DNA of 64,000 bases from Burkholderiales bacterium (GTDB taxonomy: Bacteria; Pseudomonadota; Gammaproteobacteria; Burkholderiales; Burkholderiaceae_C), in contig JAFKGD010000002.1 of NCBI GenBank assembly GCA_017307855.1, positions 496,001 to 560,000 on the forward strand, in the 5' to 3' direction. The notes under the pieces are model-generated. The model searched no databases, was not told the origin of the DNA, and saw only the letters and a list, made by a program, of their open reading frames with translations. Shown here piece by piece: positions 9,207 to 18,029 of this stretch. Made by a program: the position numbers and the translations under genes. The number at the start of each line of letters is the position of its first letter. Within the stretch, counting starts at the first letter, position 1.

Positions 9207-10190
9207 ATGTCAATCCGCCAATCTCTGAGCGGCGTCGCCATTGGCGCGCTGCTGGCTACCACACTCGTGGCGCCATCCTTCGCGCAGGCATCGTGGCCGA
9301 ACAGGCCTGTCAAGTTCATTGTTCCAAGCAACGCTGGAGGCAGCCCGGACCGCGTCACGCGTCTCGTGGCCGAGCGTCTGTCGAAGAAATGGAATCAGCC
9401 GGTCGTCGTGGACAACAAGGCCGGAGCGACGTCCATCATCGGCACCGACTTCGTCGCCAAGTCGGCGCCTGACGGATACACCCTCTTGTCAACGTTCACT
9501 TCCTTTGTGCAGGTGCCGGCACTGTTCCGAAAGGTCCCTTATGACACCGAGCGTGATCTCGTGCCCATTACACAAACGGTGTCCGTTGATGTGCTCTATC
9601 TCGTGCGGTCGGACTCGCCTTACGCTTCGCTGCGCGATTTCACCTCAGCGGCGAAGACCGCCAAACCTCCGCTCAGTTATGGCTCGTTCGGCAACGGCTC
9701 GTCATTCCATATCTACGGCGAGCAGATGCGCAAGGCGCTGCACATCGACCTGACCCACGTACCGTACAAAGGTGAACTGCCCTCCACCACCGATTTGCTG
9801 GGCGGCCAGCTGGACTCGTCGTTTGCCTCGATCGGCACCGCCCTGCCCTTCCTCAAGGCCGGGCGCCTGCGACCGCTGGCGCTGGTCTCGACCACTCGCT
9901 CCAAAGTGGTGCCGGACGTGCCGACTTTCGCAGAGCTCGGCGTGCCCATGCCCGATGTGTCGGGCTGGTTCGGTGTGCTTGCACCGGCCGGTACCGCACC
10001 GGACATCGTGCAGAAAGTGGCCGCCGATATCCGCGAGGTGCTCAGCCAGCCCGATGTGATCCAGACCTTGCGCGATCAGGGTCTCGAGCCTGTGGCCAGC
10101 ACCCCGGAAGCCTTCGAAAGGCGCCTGCGTTCGGATCTGGCGCAATGGAAGCAGCTGCTGCCCGAAGTGGGCATCAACCCGGGCGACTGA
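9207..10190 (+). CDS. Bug/TctC-family periplasmic substrate-binding protein
   Basis: A 327-residue exported receptor of the tripartite tricarboxylate transporter family. A signal peptide covers residues 1 to about 28 (hydrophobic stretch ending SFAQA). The body shows the family pattern: WPNRPVKFIVPSNAGGSPD, the VVVDNKAGA loop, and APDGYTLL. There are no TctA/TctB membrane genes nearby, as is typical of the many orphan Bug receptors in Burkholderiales. It lies 33 bases after the hydrolase behind an AGGAG site, so it belongs to the TetR-controlled operon and probably binds the pathway substrate, likely an organic acid. A bidirectional terminator follows at 10334-10359. Confidence 0.93.
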   Translation: MSIRQSLSGVAIGALLATTLVAPSFAQASWPNRPVKFIVPSNAGGSPDRVTRLVAERLSKKWNQPVVVDNKAGATSIIGTDFVAKSAPDGYTLLSTFTSFVQVPALFRKVPYDTERDLVPITQTVSVDVLYLVRSDSPYASLRDFTSAAKTAKPPLSYGSFGNGSSFHIYGEQMRKALHIDLTHVPYKGELPSTTDLLGGQLDSSFASIGTALPFLKAGRLRPLALVSTTRSKVVPDVPTFAELGVPMPDVSGWFGVLAPAGTAPDIVQKVAADIREVLSQPDVIQTLRDQGLEPVASTPEAFERRLRSDLAQWKQLLPEVGINPGD

Positions 10191-10333
10191 TCGGGCTCAC
10201 AGGCCTGACCTCCGGCGCGCGGTCCGTGGATGGGGTCTCAAACGAGATCGACAGCCACGGGCCTTGTTGGCGGATGCCCACTTCGTAGCGCCTCGCGTCC
10301 GGCGGGGTGACGACGCATGCGTGGGCAATAAAT

Positions 10334-10359
10334 AAAAAAAGCAGCCGAAGCTGCTTTTT
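10334..10359. terminator. Bidirectional Rho-independent terminator
   Basis: Stem AAAAAGCAGC paired with GCTGCTTTTT around a CGAA tetraloop (core 10341-10354), with an A run before and a T run after. It can end the oxygenase operon on the plus strand and the tRNA transcript arriving on the minus strand. Confidence 0.85.
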
Positions 10360-10382
10360 CACTGGAGAAGACCTCCAAAATT

Positions 10383-10459
10383 TGGCGGAGTGGACGGGAC
10401 TCGAACCCGCGACCCCCGGCGTGACAGGCCGGTATTCTAACCAACTGAACTACCACTCC
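10383..10459 (-). tRNA. tRNA-Asp (anticodon GTC)
   Basis: 77 nt on the minus strand including an encoded CCA. The acceptor stem GGAGTGG pairs with CCACTCC, the anticodon loop carries GTC, and the T arm has the GGTTCGAGTCC consensus. It is the last of three tRNAs downstream of gltX and is followed by the terminator at 10334-10359. Confidence 0.97.
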
Positions 10460-10516
10460 GCGTGGTGTGACTTCTGTCCTTGCTCTCGTGGAGCGCAGAC
10501 CAAGTGCCACAAAACT

Positions 10517-10592
10517 TGGCGACCCTACGGGGATTCGAACCCCGGTACTCACCGTGAAAGGGTGATGTCCTAGGCCTCTAGACGATAGGGTC
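10517..10592 (-). tRNA. tRNA-Glu (anticodon TTC)
   Basis: 76 nt with encoded CCA. Cloverleaf arms and the CTTTCAC anticodon loop are close to the E. coli glutamate tRNA. It sits between tRNA-Ala and tRNA-Asp, downstream of the glutamyl-tRNA synthetase gene that charges it. Confidence 0.97.
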
Positions 10593-10659
10593 AAAACCTA
10601 AGAACCGCGTTGAGATCAACGCTTGGCTGCCGGCGAACCAGCGACTCGACACTTGAGAA

Positions 10660-10735
<76 letters not shown>

Positions 10736-10755
10736 GTTTGGGTGTCGAGCCTCGC

Positions 10756-10785
10756 AGTATACGACGATTTTCAGGCCGCGCGCAA
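10756..10785 (-). promoter_or_regulatory. Probable tRNA promoter inside the 3' end of gltX
   Basis: On the minus strand TTGCGC (10780-10785) and TATACT (10756-10761) are 18 bp apart, followed by a GC-rich discriminator typical of stable-RNA promoters. This would let the three tRNAs be transcribed independently of the upstream protein operon. The -35 match is modest. Confidence 0.5.
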
Positions 10786-12156
10786 TCGCTGCAGAACTTT
10801 TTCTTTGCCAGCGAGTTCGAGCACCGCATCGACCGAGGGCGTCTGCGCCGTGCCCATGACGAGCACGCGCACGGGCATGGCCAATTGCGGCATCTTCAGG
10901 CTGTGCGCGGCAAGGACCTCCTTGAAGGCGGTCGAGATGGCCGCCTTGTCCCAGGCCACATCTGCGAGCTTGTCGCCCAGGGCCGCGATGGCCGGGCGGA
11001 TCGTGTCGGTGACGTGCTGCGTGCGTTCGGCGTCGCTCGCGCTCACGTCGGCGTAGAACTTTTGCGCCCAATCGGCCAGCGCGACGGTGGTGTCGCAGCG
11101 GTCCTTGAACAGCGCGCAGATGCGCGGCAGCCGATCGTCGGCCTGAATGCCGCGCTTGGCGAGTTGCGCGGCCACCAGCGTAGCGAGCGCATCGTCGGCC
11201 ATGGCCTTGAGGTGTTGGGCATTCACCCAGCGCAGCTTGGTCTCGTCGAACTGCGCGGCACTGCGGCCCAGGTGATCGAGGTCGAACCACTCGAGGAACT
11301 GCGCGCGGCTGAAGATCTCGTCGTCGCCGTGGCTCCAGCCCAAGCGCGCGAGGTAGTTCACCATGGCGTCCGGCAGGAAGCCTTCGTCGCGGTATTGCGT
11401 GACGGGCTTGGCGCCGTTGCGCTTGCTCATCTTCTCGCCCTGCTCGTTGAGCACCGTGGGCAAGTGCGCATACACCGGCGGCTCCTGACCGAGCGCGCGG
11501 AAGATGTTGATCTGGCGCGGTGTGTTGTTGACGTGGTCGTCGCCGCGGATCACGTGGGTGATGGCCATATCGATGTCATCCACCACCACGCAGAAGTTGT
11601 ACGTGGGCGTGCCATCGGGCCGTGCGATCACCAGGTCGTCCAGTTCGTCGTTGCTGATTTCGATGCGGCCCTTGACCTTGTCGTCCCACGCAACGACGCC
11701 GCCGATCGGGTTGCGGAAACGCAGCACAGGCTGCACGCCTTCGGGCACGGGCGGCAGGGTATTGCCGGGCTCCGGGCGCCAGGTGCCGTCGTAGCGCGGC
11801 TTCTCCTTGGCGGCCATCTGGCGCTCGCGCAACGCGTCGAGTTCAGCCACGCTCATGTAGCACGGGTAGACGTGGCCTGCGGCCTGCAATTCGGCCAGGA
11901 CCGCCTTGTAGCGGTCCATGCGCTGCATCTGATAGAACGGGCCCTCGTCGTGATCGAGGCCCAGCCAGGCCATGCCTTCGATGATCACGTCGACCGCGGC
12001 CTGGGTGGAACGCTCGAGGTCGGTGTCTTCGATGCGCAGGATGAAGTCACCCTGCGTGGCGCGTGCGAATGCCCACGGATAGAGCGCCGAGCGGATATTG
12101 CCCAGGTGGATGAAGCCCGTCGGAGACGGTGCGAAACGGGTGCGGACTTTCGTCAT
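10771..12156 (-). CDS. gltX: Glutamyl-tRNA synthetase
   Basis: A 461-residue class I aminoacyl-tRNA synthetase that charges tRNA-Glu. The HIGH-type motif is in [12 protein letters not shown] near residue 10 and the KMSKR loop is in [12 protein letters not shown]; length is normal. The ATG at 12156 touches the stop codon of metZ with no bases between, so it is part of the folC-dedD-cvpA-purF-metZ operon. The tRNA-Ala/Glu/Asp cluster follows 35 bases downstream, including the cognate tRNA. Whether it is discriminating or can also charge tRNA-Gln cannot be read by eye; gatCAB or glnS would decide. Confidence 0.97.
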   Translation of the reverse strand: MTKVRTRFAPSPTGFIHLGNIRSALYPWAFARATQGDFILRIEDTDLERSTQAAVDVIIEGMAWLGLDHDEGPFYQMQRMDRYKAVLAELQAAGHVYPCYMSVAELDALRERQMAAKEKPRYDGTWRPEPGNTLPPVPEGVQPVLRFRNPIGGVVAWDDKVKGRIEISNDELDDLVIARPDGTPTYNFCVVVDDIDMAITHVIRGDDHVNNTPRQINIFRALGQEPPVYAHLPTVLNEQGEKMSKRNGAKPVTQYRDEGFLPDAMVNYLARLGWSHGDDEIFSRAQFLEWFDLDHLGRSAAQFDETKLRWVNAQHLKAMADDALATLVAAQLAKRGIQADDRLPRICALFKDRCDTTVALADWAQKFYADVSASDAERTQHVTDTIRPAIAALGDKLADVAWDKAAISTAFKEVLAAHSLKMPQLAMPVRVLVMGTAQTPSVDAVLELAGKEKVLQRLRAA

Positions 12157-13368
12157 TTACAGGGTATCCAGGCCGCGCAGCAGGTCGGCCTTCATGTCGT
12201 CGAGATGTTCCAGGCCCACGGCCACGCGGATCAGGCCCTGCCCGATACCGGCGGCCTGGCGTTGGGCTTCGGAGAGCTTGCCGTGCGAAGTGCTGGCCGG
12301 ATGGGCAAGCAATGTCTTGGTATCGCCGAGGTTGGTGCACAGCGAGAGTACGCGTAGTGAGTCGAGCACGTGGAAGGCTCGTGCGCGCGCCTGTTCGGGG
12401 CTGTCGGCCTTCACGTCGAACGACAGCACGGCGCCGCCCACGCCCGACATCTGGCGCATGGCCAGTGCGTGCTGCGGATGGCTGGGCAGGCCCGGATAGT
12501 GCACACGCGCAACCGCCGGGTGCGCTTCGAGCCATTGCGCGAAGGTGTGGGCCGCCTCGCTCTGCGCCTTCAGGCGGATGCCCAGCGTCTCCAGACCCTT
12601 GAGGACGACCCAGGCGTTGAAAGGCGACAGCACCATGCCCGAGTTCTTCTGCACGGGCAGAAACTTGTCGCGCACCATGGCTTCCGGCGCGCACAGCGCC
12701 CCGGCCATCACGCGGCCCTGACCATCGAGAAACTTGGTGCCGGAATGCATGACGATGTCCGCACCCAGCGTGACCGGGCGCTGCAGCGCCGGCGTGGCAA
12801 AGCAGTTGTCTACGCACAGCAGCGCGCCTGCGTCGTGCGCCATGTCGGCCAGCGCGGCGATGTCGCACACCTCGGTGAGCGGGTTGGTCGGCGTCTCGGC
12901 GAACAGCAGCCGCGTGTTGGGCCGGATGGCGGCACGCCAGGCCGCGACGTCGGTCTGCGGCACGCTGGTGGAGTCGACGCCGAAGCGCGCGAACTCCGAG
13001 CCGATCAGCTTCATGGTCGAGCCGAACATCGATTGCGAATAGATCACGTGATCACCCGCGCGCAGCAGGCTGAAGCACATGAGCATGACCGCAGCCATGC
13101 CCGAGGCCGTGGCCATCGCGGCCTCGGTGCCTTCCATCGCGGCCAGGCGCTGCTCGAAACTCGTCACCGTGGGGTTGCCCGTGCGGCCGTAGGTGTAGCC
13201 GTCTTCCTCACCGCCGAAGCGGCGCGCCGAGAGTTCGGCATTCGGCTGCACAAAGCCGCTGGTGAGGTACAGCGCTTCGGAGTTTTCGCCGTACTGGCTG
13301 CGATCGGTCGCCGTGCGCACCGCCAGCGTGTCAGGGTGCAGGCCATCGGGCAAAGGATGCTGTGCCAT
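12157..13368 (-). CDS. metZ: O-succinylhomoserine sulfhydrylase
   Basis: A 403-residue PLP enzyme of the Cys/Met metabolism family, making homocysteine directly from O-succinylhomoserine and sulfide in methionine synthesis. The PLP lysine is K212 in MHSGTKFLDGQGR, with D187 in CVDNCF contacting the pyridine ring; YGRTGNPT (60-67) is the family phosphate-binding region. The start ATG (13366-13368) overlaps the purF stop codon by one base; a longer reading frame upstream lies inside purF and is not needed. The purF-metZ-gltX order is typical of Burkholderiales. Cystathionine gamma-synthase is the nearest alternative, but this context favours MetZ. Confidence 0.93.
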   Translation of the reverse strand: MAQHPLPDGLHPDTLAVRTATDRSQYGENSEALYLTSGFVQPNAELSARRFGGEEDGYTYGRTGNPTVTSFEQRLAAMEGTEAAMATASGMAAVMLMCFSLLRAGDHVIYSQSMFGSTMKLIGSEFARFGVDSTSVPQTDVAAWRAAIRPNTRLLFAETPTNPLTEVCDIAALADMAHDAGALLCVDNCFATPALQRPVTLGADIVMHSGTKFLDGQGRVMAGALCAPEAMVRDKFLPVQKNSGMVLSPFNAWVVLKGLETLGIRLKAQSEAAHTFAQWLEAHPAVARVHYPGLPSHPQHALAMRQMSGVGGAVLSFDVKADSPEQARARAFHVLDSLRVLSLCTNLGDTKTLLAHPASTSHGKLSEAQRQAAGIGQGLIRVAVGLEHLDDMKADLLRGLDTL

Positions 13369-14873
13369 CACGCCTCCTCCGCGTTGGGCAATGCCAGACG
13401 CGAGGCGTCCTGTTCGGTTTCCTCGATGCGCGGACGGTTGCCATTCATGCGCAGGATGGCCTCGGTATCGATGTCGCCGGTCACGTAGACGCCGTCGAAG
13501 CACGAGGCGTCGAAGCCATCGAGCTTCTTGTTGAGCGAGCCGATGGCCTTCTTCATCGCATCCACGTCCTGGTAGATGAGCGCGTCGCAGCCGATGATCT
13601 GGCGAACCTCCTCCACCGTGCGGCCATGGGCCACGAGTTCGTCCTTGGTCGGCATGTCGATGCCGTAGACATTGGGAAAGCGCACCGGCGGCGCGGCGCT
13701 GGCGAGATAGACCTTCTTCGCGCCCGCGTCGCGCGCCATCTGCACGATCTCGCGGCTGGTGGTTCCACGCACGATGGAGTCGTCCACCAGCAGCACGTTG
13801 CGGCCCTTGAACTCACTGCCGATCACGTTGAGCTTCTGGCGCACCGACTTCTTGCGCACGCCCTGCCCCGGCATGATGAAGGTGCGGCCCACGTAGCGGT
13901 TCTTCACGAAACCTTCGCGGTAGGGCACGCCCAGAAGATGCGCCACCTGCGTCGCGCTGGGACGGCTCGATTCGGGAATGGGGATCACCACGTCGATCTC
14001 GCTGGGCGGCACCGTCGAGACCACGCGCTTGGCCAGCGTCTCGCCCATGTTGAGGCGCGCCTGGTAGACCGAGATGCCGTCGAGTTGCGAATCCGGCCGG
14101 GCCAGATAGACGAATTCGAAGATGCAGGGGTTGAGGCTGGCCGCCGGTGCGCACTGGCGGGCATGCACGGTGCCATCGTGCGCGACGAACACGGCCTCGC
14201 CCGGGGCAATGTCGCGTTCGAACACATGGCCCGAACCTTCGAGCGCCACCGATTCGCTGCCCACGATCACCGAGCCGTCCTGGCCGCGGCCGATGCACAG
14301 CGGACGGATGCCGTAAGGGTCGCGAAAAGCCAGCAGCCCATGGCCGGCGATCAGCGCGATCACGGCATAAGAGCCGCGCACGCGCTGGTGCACTGCCTCG
14401 ACCGCGCGGAACACGTCGTCGGGCGCCAGCGCCACGCCGCGCGTGACCTTGTCGAGCTCGTGCGCCAGCACGTTGAGCAGCACTTCGGAATCGCTCTCGG
14501 TGTTGGTGTGCCGATGGTCGGTCGAGAACAGCTCTGCCCGCAGCGCGTGTGCATTGGTGAGGTTGCCGTTGTGCACCAGCACGAGGCCGAACGGCGCGTT
14601 CACGTAGAAGGGCTGGGCCTCTTCCTCGCTGTATGCGTTGCCTGCCGTGGGATAACGCACCTGGCCCAGGCCGACATTGCCCGGCAGCGCGCGCATGTTG
14701 CGCGTGCGGAAGACGTCGCGCACCATGCCCTTGGCCTTGTGCATGAAGAACTTGCGCTCCTGCTGCGTCACGATGCCCGCGGCGTCCTGGCCACGGTGCT
14801 GCAGCAGCAGCAGCGCGTCATAGATCAGTTGATTGACAGGGGCGTTGCTGACAACGCCAACGATTCCACACAT
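13368..14873 (-). CDS. purF: Amidophosphoribosyltransferase
   Basis: First committed step of purine synthesis: transfers glutamine amide nitrogen to PRPP. The 501-residue protein begins MCGIVGVV, so Cys2 becomes the N-terminal nucleophile of the class II glutaminase domain after Met removal; RHRGQD-like LLQHRGQDAAGI follows. The C-terminal phosphoribosyltransferase domain has VLLVDDSIVRGTT. It starts 11 bases after cvpA, the same pair as in E. coli (cvpA-purF), and overlaps metZ by one base. Confidence 0.98.
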   Translation of the reverse strand: MCGIVGVVSNAPVNQLIYDALLLLQHRGQDAAGIVTQQERKFFMHKAKGMVRDVFRTRNMRALPGNVGLGQVRYPTAGNAYSEEEAQPFYVNAPFGLVLVHNGNLTNAHALRAELFSTDHRHTNTESDSEVLLNVLAHELDKVTRGVALAPDDVFRAVEAVHQRVRGSYAVIALIAGHGLLAFRDPYGIRPLCIGRGQDGSVIVGSESVALEGSGHVFERDIAPGEAVFVAHDGTVHARQCAPAASLNPCIFEFVYLARPDSQLDGISVYQARLNMGETLAKRVVSTVPPSEIDVVIPIPESSRPSATQVAHLLGVPYREGFVKNRYVGRTFIMPGQGVRKKSVRQKLNVIGSEFKGRNVLLVDDSIVRGTTSREIVQMARDAGAKKVYLASAAPPVRFPNVYGIDMPTKDELVAHGRTVEEVRQIIGCDALIYQDVDAMKKAIGSLNKKLDGFDASCFDGVYVTGDIDTEAILRMNGNRPRIEETEQDASRLALPNAEEA

Positions 14874-14884
14874 CGGGGTTCACC

Positions 14885-15382
14885 TTACGGAAGAAAGCTT
14901 CCAAATTCCTGCGGCATGGCCGGCTTCATACCTTGCAGCGAGGCCGTCAGCACGGTGGCACCCGTAGAGGCCTGCCACCACTGCGCCTCCCGCGCCGGCG
15001 TGAGGTTGACGACCACCGCGAACGCCAGCAGCAGCACGACGGCCCGTGCCACGCCGAACGCAGCACCCAGCGCGCGGTCCATCGGACTCAGACCCATGGC
15101 CTGCATCAGCTTGCGCGCCAGCACCGCCAGCAGCCCGCCCGCGAACAGCGCCGCGATGAACACCACCGCGAAGCCTGCCGCGTGGCGCACGCCGTCCGAC
15201 ATCTCGCCCAGCGGCAGCACGCTGCCCATCCAGGGCGCGAACCACTGGGCCGCGAAGAACGCGGCGGCCCAGGCCGCCAGCGAGATCACTTCGTAGGTGA
15301 GCCCGCGCCAGAGTCCGAGCAGCAGCGACACGGCCAGCACCGACAGCAGCACGATGTCGAGGACGGTCACGCCCGCACTCAC
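14885..15382 (-). CDS. cvpA: CvpA family inner-membrane protein
   Basis: A 165-residue membrane protein with about four hydrophobic segments (near residues 7-24, 28-45, 65-88 and 102-125), matching the CvpA/colicin V production family in length and position next to purF. Despite the name the family is not a bacteriocin; its molecular role is still unclear, with links to envelope stress. The start overlaps the stop of the SPOR-domain gene by four bases (ATGA), indicating coupled translation. Confidence 0.93.
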   Translation of the reverse strand: MSAGVTVLDIVLLSVLAVSLLLGLWRGLTYEVISLAAWAAAFFAAQWFAPWMGSVLPLGEMSDGVRHAAGFAVVFIAALFAGGLLAVLARKLMQAMGLSPMDRALGAAFGVARAVVLLLAFAVVVNLTPAREAQWWQASTGATVLTASLQGMKPAMPQEFGSFLP

Positions 15383-16119
15383 AAGGTGAGGATCGCCGCA
15401 GGAAGATCCAGACCCTTGATCCGGCTGGCCGCCTTGTCGGCATCGGCCCGGCTGGCAAACGGTCCGACCCGCACGCGCGTGCGCTTGCCGTCCTTCGTAT
15501 CCACCACCTGCGTGTACGTCTTGAGGCCAGCGCGCTCGACCTTCTGGCGCGCCTCGCGCGCCTTGGCGTCGTCGGAGAACGCCCCCACCTGAACCACGAA
15601 ACGGCCGCTGTCTGCTGCGGCGGGCGTGGCGTGGGGCGGCGTCTGCTTTCCTTCAAGCAAGGCACGGGCGCGGGCGCTGTCGTCGGCCCGGGGCGCCGCA
15701 GCAGGAGCAGCCGCCACGGGGGCTGGCGACGGCGCTGGCGCGGCCGCAGGCGCCGTAGCGGGCGCTTCGGCCACGGGGGCCGGCGAGGGAGCGGGCGTTG
15801 GCTCGGGTGCTGGCGCTTCGGCCACGGGGGCAGGCGCTGCGGCTGGAATGGACGCTGCGGCGGCCGGTGCGGGCTGGGCCAGCGGCGCGGCCTGCGTGCG
15901 GTCGGGAATCTCGATCGGAATGTCCACCGCGACCGGGCGCGGCTGGGTGTCGAACAGCAGCGGGAAGCCCACCACGCCGATCAACACCAGCACGGCGGCG
16001 CCGATCAGGCGGTGGCGTGCGCGACGCCGCAGGCCTTCCACGCTCTCGGCCGGGGCCTGCGCCGCGGGCGCCGCCGGGGCCCGGTCACGGCCGGGAAAGC
16101 GGAATTTGAAGAACGCCAT
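15379..16119 (-). CDS. DedD-like SPOR-domain cell-division protein
   Basis: A 246-residue bitopic inner-membrane protein. Residues 38-56 form a single membrane helix; residues about 60-165 are a long Ala/Pro-rich linker with repeated PAPVAEAP-type units; the last 80 residues are a SPOR domain (FVVQVGAFSDDAKAREA... VRVGPFASRADADKA). SPOR domains bind denuded peptidoglycan at the septum, so it probably localises to the division site like DedD. It sits between folC and cvpA, the usual place for dedD in proteobacteria. The low-complexity linker is prone to length change between strains. Confidence 0.92.
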   Translation of the reverse strand: MAFFKFRFPGRDRAPAAPAAQAPAESVEGLRRRARHRLIGAAVLVLIGVVGFPLLFDTQPRPVAVDIPIEIPDRTQAAPLAQPAPAAAASIPAAAPAPVAEAPAPEPTPAPSPAPVAEAPATAPAAAPAPSPAPVAAAPAAAPRADDSARARALLEGKQTPPHATPAAADSGRFVVQVGAFSDDAKAREARQKVERAGLKTYTQVVDTKDGKRTRVRVGPFASRADADKAASRIKGLDLPAAILTL

Positions 16120-16152
16120 GGAGTCGGGTGTGCAGTGACGGACCGGGAATCA

Positions 16153-17493
16153 TCAGGCGCCGGACGCGAGATGACGCGCATTCAGCCGGGGCGTACCGTT
16201 CTCGAGCACGCCGCCGACGGTGAAGAACGATCCGAAGACGAGAATTCTATCAGTGGGGGTGGCCGCGGACACCGCTGCGTCGAGAGCCTCGCGTGGACTG
16301 GCGAACCGGGCTGCGGGGATCTCGCGCGCTCCAGCCGGACGATGACGCGACGACCAGGCGGCGGCCAGTGCGTCAGCAGTCGCGGCGCGCGGTGTGGGCA
16401 AATCGGTGAAGTACCAACGATCAACCAACGGGCCGATGCGGGCGAACATGAGTTCCAGGTCTTTGTCCGCCATGGCACCGAAGACGGCATGCGTGACCGG
16501 ATAGAAGCCCATCGCGTCGAGGTTTTCGGCCAGCGCCGCGACCGAATGCGGGTTGTGTGCCACGTCGAGCACCAGCACCGGCTCCCCCGGCACGATCTGG
16601 AACCGGCCTGGCAATTCGACCATCGCCAGGCCGTTGCGCACGGCCTGGGCGTTCACGGGCAGCAGCGGCCGCACGGCCTCCAGCGCCGCGAGGACGCCCG
16701 CCGCATTGACCAGCTGGTTGGCGCCGCGCAATGCCGGATAAGCCATGCCGGCGTAGCGGCGTCCGCGGCCGGCCCAGCCCCACTGCTGCTTGTCGCCTGA
16801 GAAATTGAAGTCGCGGCCATGAAGCCACAGGTCGGCGCCAAGGGCTTCGGCGTGATCGATGACGCTCTGCGGCGGCACCGGGTCGCTCACCACCGCCGGT
16901 TTGCCTGCGCGCAGGATGCCGGCTTTCTCGCGGCCGATGGCCTCGCGGTCGGTGCCCAGGAAGTCCTGATGGTCCAGGTCGATGCTGGTGATCACGGCGC
17001 AGTCGGCGTCGATGATGTTGACCGCATCCAGCCGGCCACCCAGCCCCACCTCGAGGATCGCGACGTCGGGCTTCGATGCGGCGATGAGGCTCAGGATGGC
17101 GAGGGTGGAAAATTCGAAGTAAGTCAGCGACACCGCATCGCCGCCGGCCTGGCGTGCCGCCTCGACATGCGCGAAGTGCGGCACCAGCGCATCGCCCTTC
17201 ACGATGTCGCCGCCGATGCGACAACGCTCCTCGAAATGCACCAGGTGAGGCGAGGTGTAGACCGCCGTCCGGTAGCCAGCCTGCATCAGGACGGCTTCGA
17301 GCATGGCGCAGGTCGAGCCCTTGCCGTTGGTGCCGGCCACAGTGATCACCGGGCACGACAGCGCGAGCCCCATGCGGTCGGCCACGGCCTGCACACGCGC
17401 CAGGCCCATGTCGATGTTCTTGGAATGCAGGCGCTCGCAATGGGCGAGCCAGCCGGCCAGGGTGTCGAAGGCGACGGGAGAAGAAGCAGTCAT
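16153..17493 (-). CDS. folC: Bifunctional folylpolyglutamate synthase / dihydrofolate synthase
   Basis: Adds glutamate to dihydropteroate and folates. The 446-residue protein carries the Mur-ligase-like P-loop VAGTNGKGST (52-61), the YTSPHLVHFEER segment, EVGLGGRLDAVN and the C-terminal DVAHNPHS. ATG at 17493 is chosen; an ATG four codons upstream (17505) is equally possible and neither has a strong ribosome site. First gene of the minus-strand operon folC-dedD-cvpA-purF-metZ-gltX. In relatives accD commonly precedes folC; here an ArsC-type gene on the opposite strand takes that place. Confidence 0.96.
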   Translation of the reverse strand: MTASSPVAFDTLAGWLAHCERLHSKNIDMGLARVQAVADRMGLALSCPVITVAGTNGKGSTCAMLEAVLMQAGYRTAVYTSPHLVHFEERCRIGGDIVKGDALVPHFAHVEAARQAGGDAVSLTYFEFSTLAILSLIAASKPDVAILEVGLGGRLDAVNIIDADCAVITSIDLDHQDFLGTDREAIGREKAGILRAGKPAVVSDPVPPQSVIDHAEALGADLWLHGRDFNFSGDKQQWGWAGRGRRYAGMAYPALRGANQLVNAAGVLAALEAVRPLLPVNAQAVRNGLAMVELPGRFQIVPGEPVLVLDVAHNPHSVAALAENLDAMGFYPVTHAVFGAMADKDLELMFARIGPLVDRWYFTDLPTPRAATADALAAAWSSRHRPAGAREIPAARFASPREALDAAVSAATPTDRILVFGSFFTVGGVLENGTPRLNARHLASGA

Positions 17494-17553
17494 ACGGGAG
17501 GCCATGCGGGAGCCGGATTGTCGCGCACCCGCGGCATCGGGGATGATCGCGCG

Positions 17554-17922
17554 ATGAGCAACCCCACTCCGACCCTCTACGGCATTCCCAACTGCGACAC
17601 TGTCAAGCGCGCCCGCGCGTTCCTGGCCGAGCGCGGCACGGCCTACGCGTTCCATGATTTCAAGAAGCAGGGCGTGCCGGCCGAGCGGCTGGACGCCTGG
17701 ATGGCCGCAGCCGGCTGGGAACGCGTGCTCAACCGCCAGGGCACGACCTGGCGCAAGCTCGATGGATCCACGCGCGCCGCTGTCCACGACGCGGCCACCG
17801 CGCGCGTTGTGATGCTGGACAACCCGAGTGTGATCAAGCGTCCGGTCGTCGACTGGGGCGGCTCGATCACGGTCGGGTTCGACGAAGCCGCGTGGACGGA
17901 CCTCCTCTCCGCTCGCACTTGA
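17554..17922 (+). CDS. ArsC/Spx-family protein (YffB type)
   Basis: A 122-residue thioredoxin-fold protein of the ArsC/Spx/YffB family. The N-terminal TLYGIPNCDTVKRARAF has a single active-site cysteine, C14, with no CxxC partner, as in YffB; NRQGTTWRKL and the C-terminal SVIKRPVV are family signatures. Such proteins are glutathione-linked reductases of uncertain substrate, and arsenate reduction should not be assumed: there are no ars genes nearby. It is divergent from folC with about 60 bases between starts. Confidence 0.9.
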   Translation: MSNPTPTLYGIPNCDTVKRARAFLAERGTAYAFHDFKKQGVPAERLDAWMAAAGWERVLNRQGTTWRKLDGSTRAAVHDAATARVVMLDNPSVIKRPVVDWGGSITVGFDEAAWTDLLSART

Positions 17923-18029
17923 AGCAACCGCTTACATCCTCTTTACCGGAGCCCGGATAGCCAAGGCACAGGCCGATTCCTAGAATTCCAGGTCGGCGAC
18001 ATCCGCCATCCCCAAGGGAACAACAGATC

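Noticed and set aside
10738..12357. Long plus-strand open frame of 539 codons opposite gltX
   Set aside because: It mirrors gltX, which has clear class I synthetase motifs. High GC content yields long antisense frames; its translation is His/Ala/Arg-rich low complexity with no family features.
13362..15296. Plus-strand open frame of 644 codons opposite purF and cvpA
   Set aside because: Antisense shadow; composition typical of a GC-rich third-position mirror and no recognisable domain.
14885..15382. cvpA as part of a bacteriocin system
   Set aside because: The family name is historic; it is a conserved housekeeping gene beside purF, with no immunity or export genes.
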